Positions 1-11,300 of a DNA stretch of 59,623 bases are shown piece by piece (position 1 is the first letter of the stretch; each line of letters begins with the position of its first letter). Source of the DNA: an uncultured Eubacteriales bacterium (GTDB lineage: Bacteria > Bacillota > Clostridia > Christensenellales > UBA1242). Both the position numbers and the translations under genes were made by a program. Location of the stretch: contig URYH01000004.1 of the NCBI GenBank assembly GCA_900552105.1, positions 1-59,623 of the forward strand. The letters run 5' to 3'. The notes under the pieces are model-generated. The model was not told the origin of the DNA and searched no databases. It saw only the letters and a program-made list of their open reading frames with translations.

Positions 1-217
1 CTTTCTTGATTTTGTTTAATAATTCAAGCTTGATATAAGACATATTCGATATTTAGATTGCGTAGAACATATGTAATCTTTTTCTTCAAAAGAAAAAAGG
101 GAAACAAAGGATATTTAAATTATTGTGGGATGGGTTCTTTTGTTCATTTCACAAAAAAAACTTTTGTTGTAGAATATCGTTGTAAAACATTATTCTTAAC
201 GAAAGGGGTTTTCCACT

Positions 218-340
218 ATGGATATTATAACAGATTTATTGAATATTCCTCAAGAAGATGTTTTACTCTTCCTCTTCTCGTGTTGGTTTACAATAGATGT
301 GTTACACACCGTCATATTTTGTTATGGTGCAAGCCCATAA
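218..340 (+). CDS. possible 40-aa ORF, transposase-like N-terminal remnant
   Basis: A short reading frame opens at an ATG preceded by a purine-rich site (GAAAGGGG, about 7 bases upstream) and stops after 40 codons, inside the right arm of the hairpin at 312-350. The first residues (MDIITDLLNIP) look like the start of some IS transposases, but the protein then ends, so a truncated IS remnant is possible. The assignment is by impression only, and a chance ORF is equally possible. The rest of 1-217 shows no convincing gene. Confidence 0.25.
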   Translation: MDIITDLLNIPQEDVLLFLFSCWFTIDVLHTVIFCYGASP

Positions 341-350
341 CAAAATATGA
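312..350. repeat. perfect 16-bp inverted repeat with 7-base loop
   Basis: Bases 312-327 and 335-350 are exact reverse complements around the loop tgcaagc. No T-run follows on either strand, so it is not a classical intrinsic terminator. It lies 12 bases before the putative left end of the IS at 363. It may be an IS end, a junction of two inverted ends, or a transposon recognition hairpin. Confidence 0.7.
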
Positions 351-362
351 TGAGTAAAAAAG

Positions 363-451
363 TGTACGGAAACGTCCTAATTTGTGTTATAGTTAAGCTA
401 CCACACAAAACTACACAAAGGAGTTTCCGTACATGAATACTATAACACAAA
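363..451. repeat. two interleaved inverted repeats around the transposase start
   Basis: Repeat A is tgtacggaaac at 363-373, with its complement at 423-433. Repeat B is 13 bases at 381-393, with its exact complement at 439-451. The order is A-B-A'-B', so both helices together would form a pseudoknot in RNA. The A' arm includes the first base of the start codon and abuts the Shine-Dalgarno AAAGGAG (417-423). Repeat A starts with TGT, as IS481-type ends do, but no matching right end is visible after the gene. Confidence 0.65.
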
Positions 452-1368
452 CTATGCGCTTTCGGCAAGCATTAATTCAATATTCTTTTAAATATGGCGT
501 AACTAAGGCTGCTATTCGTTACAAAACGAACCGTCAATATGTTTATCGCTGGCGTAAGCGGTATGATGGCACTCTCCAGTCTCTCGCGGATAAATCTCAC
601 AGACCCAATCACCATCCGAACGAACACACTCCCGATGAACTTAAACTCATTTCCAATATGCGCAGACGTAATCCAAATGATGGTTTAGTTGTGTTTTGGG
701 TGAAACTTATGCAACGTGGTTATTCTCGCTCTATTACTGGATTGTATCGCGTTCTTCGCCGCAATAACGTAATGGCTGTAAAACCCAAAAATCCAAAGTA
801 TATACCAAAATCTTATGAGAAAATGTACTACCCCGGACAGCGTGTGCAAATCGATGTCAAATTTGTTCCCGCTGCTTGCCTTGTCGGTGACGCCAAAGGT
901 CAAAAATTCTACCAATACACAGCCATTGACGAATATAGCCGTTTCAGGTATCTGGAAGCCTTCCCTGAACACAGCACCTATTCATCTACTGTATTCTTAG
1001 AACATGTCTTAAAGGCTTTTCCATTCTCTGTAGAATGCGTTCAGACAGATAATGGCATGGAGTTTACCAAACGTTTTTGCACAAACAAGCATTCTCCTAC
1101 TATGTTTGAGAATGTTTTGCAAAAATACAGTATTCATCATAAGCTGATACGTCCGTTTACACCCAGGCATAACGGTAAGGTAGAACGTTCCCACCGCAAG
1201 GATAATGAATATTTTTATGCTACGCATACATTTTATTCGTTTAATGATTTTGCGAAACAACTAAAGGTGCATAACTATAAATACAACCAGTTTCCTATGC
1301 GTCCGCTAAATTGGAAAAGCCCCGCTGATTACATTAAGGCTTTCCTTGAAGACGGCGAAGTTTTTTAA
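433..1368 (+). CDS. IS481-like DDE transposase
   Basis: A 311-aa integrase-core transposase, which would catalyse cut-and-paste or copy movement of an insertion sequence. An N-terminal helix-turn-helix region (about residues 10-50, ending in YRWRKRYDG) is followed by an rve-type catalytic core. The likely acidic triad is D141 (QIDVKF), D206 (TDNGMEF) and E251 (NGKVERSH). The spacing between the second Asp and the Glu is about nine residues longer than the usual 35. The start is fixed by AAAGGAG just upstream. The gene converges on ttcA with only 19 bases between their stops, and no right-hand inverted repeat is seen, so the element may have lost one end. The frame is intact. Family placement by motif is good; the exact IS group is less certain. 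Confidence 0.85.
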   Translation: MNTITQTMRFRQALIQYSFKYGVTKAAIRYKTNRQYVYRWRKRYDGTLQSLADKSHRPNHHPNEHTPDELKLISNMRRRNPNDGLVVFWVKLMQRGYSRSITGLYRVLRRNNVMAVKPKNPKYIPKSYEKMYYPGQRVQIDVKFVPAACLVGDAKGQKFYQYTAIDEYSRFRYLEAFPEHSTYSSTVFLEHVLKAFPFSVECVQTDNGMEFTKRFCTNKHSPTMFENVLQKYSIHHKLIRPFTPRHNGKVERSHRKDNEYFYATHTFYSFNDFAKQLKVHNYKYNQFPMRPLNWKSPADYIKAFLEDGEVF

Positions 1369-1387
1369 TTATTTTTTGTAAATTTAT

Positions 1388-2122
1388 TCAAATATTTATT
1401 ATTTCATCAAGTTTGTCAAATAGGTTATATCTATTTGTTTCTGTGATCGCTGACAGCAATCTTTCTTTGCCGAAAGGCGCCATTTTTGACATTGATTCAA
1501 CGAGTTTTTTTGCCTCACTTCTTTTGCTCGTTTTGTCCATTGGGCAGGGATTTTTTTGAATTGGGAGTCCTTGAGATTGATTGATAATATATTTCTCTTC
1601 AACCAAAATCAAAGGGCGAATGAGTGTTAAGTTGGAACGGGATAAATATACTTTTGGATGAAAGGTGTTTAGTCTTCCTTCAAACAACATTGACATGAAT
1701 AATGTTTCAATCAGGTCATCTGCGTGATGAGCAAATGCGACCTTGTTGCAACCAAGTTTTTTTGCCGTGCTATAAAGCACTCCTTTTCGCATTTTGGCAC
1801 AGAGGGAGCAAGGATTTTTTTCTTTGCGTATGTCGAAAACAACTTCAAATATATTTGTTGTCACAATTTCGTGAGCGATTCCAAGCTCTTTGCAAAATTC
1901 ACTGATTTTTGACCAGTCTTGTTTTCCTGAGGAAAGGTCGATGGTTAGAGCGAAAATTTCAAATTTTGTTTTTATTTTTCTTTGGAGTTTTTGCAATGCC
2001 TGCAAAAGGACAAGGCTATCTTTTCCGCCAGAGAGCCCAACGCAAATCCTGTCTCCTTCTTCAATCAAATTGTATTTTTTGCAGGCCTTAACCAAACCTT
2101 TCATGATTTCTTTCATGGCCAT
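1388..2122 (-). CDS. TtcA-like tRNA 2-thiolation enzyme (PP-loop ATPase)
   Basis: A 244-aa N-type ATP pyrophosphatase of the TtcA/TtuA group, which activates a tRNA base with ATP for sulfur transfer (2-thiocytidine at position 32 in TtcA). The PP-loop SGGKDS is at residues 31-36. A CxxC pair (C105, C108) and a later Cys in NPCPMD (about residue 193) match the three cysteines that hold the Fe-S cluster in TtcA. An HHADD motif follows the fold. The start could be either the first ATG or MKE two codons later; neither has a good ribosome site, so the choice is weak. It is transcribed away from the giant lipoprotein genes and converges on the transposase. The substrate position cannot be read from sequence, so no symbol is given. 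Confidence 0.85.
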   Translation of the reverse strand: MAMKEIMKGLVKACKKYNLIEEGDRICVGLSGGKDSLVLLQALQKLQRKIKTKFEIFALTIDLSSGKQDWSKISEFCKELGIAHEIVTTNIFEVVFDIRKEKNPCSLCAKMRKGVLYSTAKKLGCNKVAFAHHADDLIETLFMSMLFEGRLNTFHPKVYLSRSNLTLIRPLILVEEKYIINQSQGLPIQKNPCPMDKTSKRSEAKKLVESMSKMAPFGKERLLSAITETNRYNLFDKLDEIINI

Positions 2123-2292
2123 AAGTTTAGCAAAACCAAATCAGATTTGTAAAATAAATTAATTGAAATAATTTACGCAAATCCCCTTGCAAGAGCTCTC
2201 GCGTGCGGACGTGCGTAATTATATATAATTAATCGTTATAAATCAACTGCTACACTAAATTGTAACATAAAACACAAAATAATGTAAATAAT

Positions 2293-2322
2293 TTGACAAC
2301 AAAAGATTAAAAATTATAAAAT
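2293..2322 (+). promoter_or_regulatory. promoter for the giant lipoprotein operon
   Basis: TTGACA (2293-2298) and TAAAAT (2317-2322) lie 18 bases apart, with TATAAA as an overlapping alternative at 16. It sits about 40 bases before the start codon of the first giant gene, which has its own strong site (AGGGGAG). The rest of 2123-2292 is AT-rich with no gene visible. Confidence 0.6.
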
Positions 2323-2359
2323 TCTTCATATATAGATCAAAACTTTCTAGGGGAGAAAT

Positions 2360-5300
2360 ATGAAAAAGTTTTTTGCACTATTTGCGTTGATATTGGTTGC
2401 GGCAATTCCACTCTGTTTGGTTGGCTGCAAAAGTAAATATGACAACTTGTCGATTGAGATGGAGTCAAGCTATGAAATCGTGCTTGGCGAAAGTTCTGAT
2501 GACTCAATCACGATTGAAGCTCGTGTCAGTGGAAGCAGCGATGAAAATGGTGGCAGACTTAATTTTTCTCCAGATAATGACAAGCTTGTAAAAATCTCCC
2601 AAGAATACAAAAATGGAATTAATTACATAACTCTCAAAGCACTCGCTCCTGGCAAAGTCAACATCGAAGCACGAACCCTCGAAGGCGGTGTGACAAAAAC
2701 TTTTGTTGTCAACATCATTCAACCAATAAAAAACTTTACCGTTAAGTCTGGCGATTTTTGGGTCATTCGTGGAGGTGAGTGGAAAATTGATGTTGAGAAA
2801 AATCTCAATCTTGAACCAACCAACACCACACAAACCGACTTTGTTGTGTCGTTTGGCACGAACCAAGACATCACTGGACTTGAAATTGAAAACAATATTT
2901 TGAAAGTTGCAAGGGATTCAATTCAAGACGAAATTGTTTTGAATGTTCAGTCTGCATCAAATTCGGATATCGCTCCAAAAGAAATCAAACTTGATGTTCT
3001 CGATGAACTTGTCGAAATCGACAAAGACACACAAGCAACTCAATCAAGGTTTGACGATGGAGATGTTTTGATTTTTGAAAAAAATGAATCAATGCTCACA
3101 TATAACAAACTTGAAGAACTGAACATAATTTCAAATTTGCTTTCTGAAAGCGAAAAAGAAGTTGTTGTCAGGGTTTATTCTTCAAGAGAAGTTGATGTGG
3201 ATTTTGAAAGCAATTCAAGGCTTGCAGTCAAAAAAATTTCCTCATCAAAAACATACAAAACGAACGGACAAGTTGAATATACGGATTTCGTATTTTCAGT
3301 TAGATTTGCAGACACCGTTTCATCAGGGACGACAACAAGTTTGAATTTTTTTGCGAGCTATGTTGGGTTCGAACTCAAAAAACAACTTTCTGAAATTACG
3401 GTTGCATATGAACTTGCTCCAAAAACGATTTTGGTTAACGACCAAGCAGATTTGACTGAGTTCACACTCTATAACTTTTATTCAATAGCAAAAAAAGGGC
3501 AGAAGCTTCAATTTGGCGTTCTGCCAACTTCTGTTTCTTCAGAGAACTCAAAAATGGTGCTTCTCAACAAAGACAACTTCGAAAATGTTTTTGACTGTCT
3601 TCAATTTTTCAGAAATAATGGCGAAGAGCTTTTTGAGGGCGACACAATTAATGCTGGAGAAATTGTTTATGCAAGGGCAAAAAGCGACGTGAGGACGGGC
3701 TCGTTTGAAGTTCTGCTGCAAACAAAGTTTGTCAATCCTCAAACAAATGCACCAATTTCAAAAATTTTGAGATTTAATGTTCTTTCTGGAATTACAGAAA
3801 TGAATTTTGAAAATGATGAACAAATCAATCTTCAACTAAACTCTGCTCAAAATTCTGCTGAAATTTTGTTGGACGTTGCTCCGGCAAACATTGACATCAC
3901 AAAAATCCACGTCGAAGAAGTTTCGGGTCTTGCCTTTTCAACAATTGCAGTCAAATCTCAAACAGCAGAAGGCTTGACATTGAGATTTGTTGTTAGTGCG
4001 AAAAATGTTGGCGATTACAGAATAAAAGTTTATTCCGAAAATGGAATTGAAATCACGAAAAATTTGAAGGTTGTCAACGCACTTGAAAGTGTTGTTTTGT
4101 CTGTGCCAAGTCCAAATGAAAATTCTGTTGTTGGCGACAGACAAATAATTGGCGGAGAACTAAGATATGTTGCCGTTTCTCTTGGAGGGGCGATCCCGCT
4201 TGAGGAAAACATTTTGCCAAACAATTCAAGTTATCGTGTTGAATATTCATATTTTGAAGTTGACTCAATGCCAGAATATGCTCTCTCAAGTTATGACTAT
4301 CCAAACTTGGTTGCTTCAACATCTGTTGGAGTGTTGGATTATTCTCAACTTTTGGGATACAAAAAAATTGTTGCACTAAAACAAGGATATACGGTTATTC
4401 GCGCAAAATATATTCCAATTGGGATAGAAAACAATCAATCGGCTGAACTTGAACCAATTTACAAATATTTTGTTGTTCAAGCCTACAAACCAATTCGCAC
4501 AATTGTTATGTCTTCTAATTATGCAACTCTTTATTCTTTGAAAAGTGTTGGTGTTTTTAACAAACATCAGACAATGACAAAAATTCAGCTTTCAGTTTAT
4601 CCAAATGATGCAACATATGCAAATAGCATTGTGTGGGATTATGACAACAGTGGCGAATATTTTGTTTTTGACGAAGAAAATTTGACGGTTTCCGCAATCA
4701 AACGCTACGCTGGAACAATTTCAATTGTTGCGACCATAAAAGAACTCAACAGAACCTACACACAAACTCTTTCAATCACAATTCTTGATGCGAAAATGGT
4801 TAGCGATATTAGTGTTGTTGGAATTGGCGACAGCATTTATATTGAGAATGTTGACGAGACAACAAAAACATTTAACATCAATGCGGTTGCATTCCCAAAT
4901 GACGCTTATAACACAAAACTCAGATATGATTTTGTTGATCAATCTGGAAATATTGTTGGTGACATAAAAATTTCAAATGATGGCATTATGACTATTCCTG
5001 CGGGCATTGGTCTTAGTGGATATGTTAGAATTGCAGCAGAAGATTGTTTTCAAGAGAATTTGTCAACTGGAGAATATCAACCAGTTGGCGTTGAGGGTAA
5101 AAATATTATTCTTATTCCAACTCTTATTGCAAACGGAACAAGCAAAGAAACCGCAATCAGCATTAATTCAAAAGAAGAATTGCAGAAAATTGACACAAAA
5201 AAGCACTATAAAATTCAAAAAAATCTTGATGTGAGCGGAATTAGTTTTGAAAACTTTTCTGGTGGACTCTATGGATATGATTCAGAGAGCAGAGTTGTTT

Positions 5301-8300
5301 TGAGCGGATTTGACAGAACATTCATTCAAACACTTGCAAAAACTGGACGTATTGAAGATTTGCAAATCGATGGCGATATAAATTTATTTGGAGAGAATGG
5401 CGTCTTGGTTGGCAAAAATGCAGGTTACATCAATAATGTTGTTGCAACCGGCAATTGGACTGGTTCTCTTGGTCTTGTTGGCGTTAATGCTGGAAGAATT
5501 TTCAACACAACGAGTGAAGTTGTGTTTGAAGGCGAAAAATTCGGGGGTATTGCACTTTCAAACAATGGTGAAATTTACAATTGTTCTTTCATGGGTTCAA
5601 TCACTGCGTCAAATCAAGCAGCTGGAATTGTTATTTCAAACAGCGGACTTCTTGAAGTTTGCTCAACGCTTCTTCTTGACGCAAGTTCAATAAAACTTGC
5701 CTCGACTTTTGATCCGCAAGCAAAACTTGCTGGTCTTTGTGTTGAAAATTTGGAAAATGGGAGAATCCTGCGTTCATATATTCATTCCTACAAAGCCGAC
5801 TCCGCATTCGCCGATTCAGATTTTTCATATTCAGGGGGACTGGTTCATACAAATTCAGGCGAAATTACAAAATCATTTTCAGCTCTTCTCAATGTTGACT
5901 CAGTAACGGGATTTGTTTTTGTGAACAATGCAAAAGCGAAAATTGAAAACTGTTATTCTAACACAACATTTGCAAAGTATAATTATGGCGCAATTGCAAA
6001 ATGTTTCTCTGTTCTTGATGATGAAAGACTCAACGCTGCGACAAGTTGCTATTCAGGAACAAATGCAACAGAAAAAACTGTTTCTGATTGGTTAAAAACT
6101 GATTGGGATATTTCTTGCACATATGAAAAAATTACGATATGGAAAATTTATCTTGATTCTCAAAATCCATTTTTGAGAGAAATTTCCGCCGAAGTTAAAC
6201 CTGAAAGCATGATAATTTCAGTTAAAGATCCGCAAAATACAAATTCATACCTCAAACTTAATGATACACAAGTTTTGCTCTATCGTTATGAATCCAAAGT
6301 TTCACCTTTGACGACTGCTGAAAAGGCAAAATTAGATCAGTATAACAGCATCTCAATATATGATTTATTATCTTTTGAGATTTTGCCATATAACGCAAGT
6401 TCGTCTCCAGACATGTTCAAATATTCACTAACAAATGGAACGGCAGTTTCAATGAGTGGACTAAATATCAATGTTTTGGGACTTGGAAAACAGACGCTCA
6501 CAATAACTTCCAAACTCAATCCTGAACTTTCGTTCACGCTTGACATTTATACAAGTTATCCGATCAGAGATTTTAACATCTATGCATCTTCTTCAAGCCT
6601 TGATCCAAGCGGCACCTTGTCTGATGGTTCTGTGATTTATCTTAAACGAACATATACTCAAGCACTTTATTCAAAAGTATCTTCATCAGTAGTGCTTGTC
6701 GACAGAGATATTGAATTTAAAACACATGATATAAAAATTAATTATGCTAATGAGATTGATTCAAAACCTTTGGGACTTTATCTTTTGATGTTCGACAGCA
6801 AACAAACAATTGACGAATTTATTTGCTCATTGACTTTTGCAGATATTGCTTTGTATGGGGAGTTTGAAGAAATAAAATCAACACTTCCAAACTTCTTTAC
6901 AAGAACATTCAAGGTTGTTGTTTATAATGGTGCTGAAAGTTTGTCGGTTTCTCAAAATAGTTTTGAAATGGAACCAATTGACACAATTGAACTCAATGTT
7001 TCACTTGTCACTGATATTTCCAACAAAATTCTGTTTGGCGAATTTGGTGGGAAATCAATAAGTTATGAGATATATAATGAAGCTGGTGTGAATTATACCG
7101 ACTCTTTTAACATTGATTATTCATTGATCAATCCAAAGATTAATGATGAAGAACAAAACAGCGAAGAAACAATTTTTAGAACATTTGATATAAGACTTTC
7201 AATTCAACTCAGAGAGAGAACGACTCAAATTGGTGGAAATTATTATATCCGCATATATGCAAATGAAGAGGAATTTACAACATTTGGCATTGCGCCAGTT
7301 GATGTCGCCATCAAACTTCTTCCTCAATCACTTCAAAGAATTGACTACTCGCACTATTATGCTTCTTCTTCAGTTGAAAAAGAAGGAGAAAAATCGTTCG
7401 AGGTCCTTCAATCAAATCCTTCTCCTTCAAATTCGTTGGCTCCAGGACAGGTTGGATTGTTAGAAGTCAACTTATTCCCAACTTATAGCGAAATTTCTCA
7501 TGTTGAAATTGAATCAATCCCAAATCAAGATTACAAAGTCAAACTTCAACTTTATTCAAGATATGGCAACGACTTAAATCAATTTGTTATGGTTCAACAA
7601 AATGTTGATTACTCAAGAACTGAAAATGGAATAATTGTTGGCTATACAATGATTAACAACGGAACAGTTTATATAAAAACTCAAGTTGCTTCAGATATCC
7701 CAGAAGAACTTACATTTGAACTTGTTGTTCGTGCTTACAGATCAAAACAAGACCAAAACCCAATTGAGCAACACATTTTCCTTGCTGCAAAATTTATTCC
7801 AACCGCTCGCGTTGAGGTTGATGGTCAAAAAGATTACATCGTTATGGGTCGCGGAACAACAAAAGATATGACAATCACTGTTGTTGGTGAGGGTGATGTT
7901 GAAATCTACGCAAAAGACGGCGTGGATTCAGCAAACATTTATGAAAGAGCATATGTTGGTCAAAAAACATTGATCAACTCAACAAACCTTGGCTCGCAAA
8001 ATCAATATACATACACCTGCCCAATTTTTGTTGGATCAAAATTTTCAAACAAAAATCAAGATATTGTCCGAATTGAGGTTGTTGTATCACGTGAAGTTAA
8101 TGGTGTTCGCGAGAAAAAGACAACAACGCTTGTTGTTCGCGTTCTTGATTTTGTTGTAAACAAGGTTGTTCTCACGAATGGAACAAATAAATATAGTTCA
8201 AAAGTTAGCGTAAAAACCATATTTGATTTTTCTTATGACATAACAGAACCTCAAACATTCACACATGATGACGAAGATAAACAAGCAGTTGATGAATTGA

Positions 8301-11300
8301 AATCAACGATTGAGGCTTTCAAAAAAGGTCAATATTTCACCAACATTGCAAGCGAAACTTACTCATATGTAAAATCATTTATGTTTGTTGATTCATTTGG
8401 AGATTCTCACAGTGCTTCAACAAGCAAGGATGGATATGCAAATATTTATCAAAACAATGAATATCTCAAGTTTGAAGATATATTTAACGGTGATAAATAT
8501 TTGCGAACTGTTGTTACGGGACTTAAGACTGGAACTCAAAAAATGAAATTTGAAGTTTCAGCATTCACAAACGACAACAGCAAAGAAATTTATTCAATTG
8601 AATACGAGTTTGATGTTGTTGTTACGAATTATTCAAACGAAGACAAGCCAATGCCAATTGGAAGTCTTGAAGATTTTAATGCAATCTTTGAGCAAAGTGA
8701 TGCACAAGACTATATTCTCACAAGCGATATTGAAATCGGAGAACACACTCCTTATTCAGACACAACCAAAATCAGAAGTCTTGACGGAAACAATCACAAA
8801 ATCACAATAAAATCGCTTAGTCTGGGCACAGACCAAACTTTGGAAGTCGCATTGTTTAATACAATCAACGAGACAACAACAATAAAAAATCTTATTGTTG
8901 ATTATCAAATTGGTGAAATCAATGCAAATTCTTCTCAATATTCAAGCATTAGTGTTGCAGGACTTGCAATAAACAATCAGGGTATTGTCACAAACACTCA
9001 CGTTTTGTCAATGAAAAATGTGCCAACTGCAACCACGGGTGGAATTCAAATTTCAAGCTCAGTTGCTGATGCAACAGAAATCCAAATGGCTGGATTTGTT
9101 CTCAACAACTCTGGTTCAATCACAAATTCAAGGGTTGGCGACACAAGTGTCACAATCATTGACAAAGATGCAAAAAGACAAGAAAAGCCACTCAAAATCT
9201 TTGCTCTTGTCGGGCAAGATCAAATTGCTGGATTTGTTCTTAACAACACGGGAATTATTTCCGCTTCTTATGCAAAAAATATAACAATTGTAAATAATTC
9301 AAATTTTGAAACAAACAATCGAACCGCCGGATTTGTTCTCAACAATCAAACTGGTGCAAAAATAACAGGAAGTTATGTTCGTGGAGTTGAGGGGACAAGT
9401 AGCAACGAAGTCTATGTCGAAGGTCAAGGAATTGAATCTTCATTTGAAGTTGCGGGCTTTGTATATGACAATTTCTCTTATATATCAGACTGCTATAGTA
9501 ATATAAAACTATATAAAGAAACTCCACTTGAGAATAGAAAAGGTGTGAGAAGTGCTGGTTTTGTGTATAGAAATGAAATTGGTGCTCAAATTGTTTCAAG
9601 CGTTTCATTGTCAAAAATTGTTGAAGACGACACAAGTCAAGAACAATTCTGTGGGGTTGATGCAGAAAATCAATCAAACAACTTGGGAACCATCATATAT
9701 TCCTATTACTATTCAAAACTTGGCAAATTGCAAAGCATTGCAGATGGGGCGGAGTTGTTGAATGCAAGTGAGGTGAAACTTGAAGATCACTACTATGGAT
9801 ATTCATTTACAACACTTGGCGCACGAGATGGAATGTGGTCAATGACATCGCGCGGACCTGAACTTGTTTCTGCAAACGACATTGCTTTGTCAAAAAGATA
9901 TTTGATAAGCGCAGATGAAAACAACTATAACATCGCGTATGTTGCAGGTTATGAATATGGTTCAATAAATAACCCAGTGTTAATTCGTTCTGCACAAGAA
10001 TTTAATGATGTGTTTGGATTAAGCAAAGAAGATTCAATCAAGGCAAATTTTGACGCTTCGACAAAACAGGCATTTGGAAATTACAGAATAATCAACGACA
10101 TTGACCTATCAGATTTGTCACTTGGCGGAAGTGATACGACAACACTTTTGTCAACTGAATACACTTTTATGCGCAAAACAGATGAATTTGGTGCGGTCAT
10201 TGGATATGGCATTCTTGAAGGAAACTCAATGACGATTTCAAATCTTGATTTTTCAATCACGGATACTGATCAAATATACTTCGGATTGTTTTCATCAATC
10301 AAAAATGGTGCGGTTGTGAAGAACCTTAACCTAACCGTAAAAGAGATATCTGCTTCAAGCGTAAATTGTGTTGGGGCACTTGCAGGGTATGTTGAAAATT
10401 CAAAAATAATTAATGTTTCTGCTGAAATTGCACAAAGTCAGCAAATTGCACTCATTCAAGGGCGCAACATTGTCGGCGGTGTTGTCGGAGCGGTTGCTGG
10501 CACAAGTGAACTCAACAGCATATCTTCAAACATTTCAGCGCACGCCACCTATATTGATAACAAAGAAACAAGCAAAGTAAATCAAAATACAGTCAACAAA
10601 GGCTCTGCCGATGAAAAAACATATTTTGTCCAATCACCAATTCCAACTCTTCCAACAGAGGGTGTTGGACTTAATTCAACAGTTTCAATTGCAGGCAGCG
10701 TTGCTGGGGCAATTTATGCAAAAGATATAAACAATGCATCAAATGTAAACTTGTCGACAATCATTAATGCACAAGTCCAGAAAATTAAAGCAAGTGGGAA
10801 ATTTACAGTCAGCGCAAAGATTGCTGGCGGACTGGTTGGATATGTTGGAAAAACAACATATATTCATGACGCATGGCTTTCAATTGCTGACGGGCAAAAT
10901 ATCAATGCTCATAACTTTGGCGTTGCTGGTGGAGCGATTGGTTTTAGTTATGGAAAACTTTCACACATTCGAATTGAGCACAACGATGTTCAAAACTACA
11001 CATCATCAGCAAACAATCTTCAAAGAGAAATTGAAGAAAATGTAAATAATTATTACGAAAACAAGTCAAATGAAAGAAAAACATATGAAAATATGTTCGT
11101 TTCAACAAATGTTGGTCAAACCATCGGCGGAATTGTTGGAGTTATGAATGGTGGTTATCTTGAAGACAGTTATACAAAACTTGATGTAATTTCAGATGCC
11201 GCATATAATCTCGGGGGCATTGTTGGAATTGTTAAAAACCAAAAATATGAGATAAGCAGAGTTTATACTTTCTCAAATGTTGAGTCGAAATCAAATGAAA

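Noticed and set aside
58..357. 99-aa ORF at the left edge
   Set aside because: It is low-complexity and Phe/Lys-rich, has no ribosome site or family likeness, and runs through the hairpin at 312-350.
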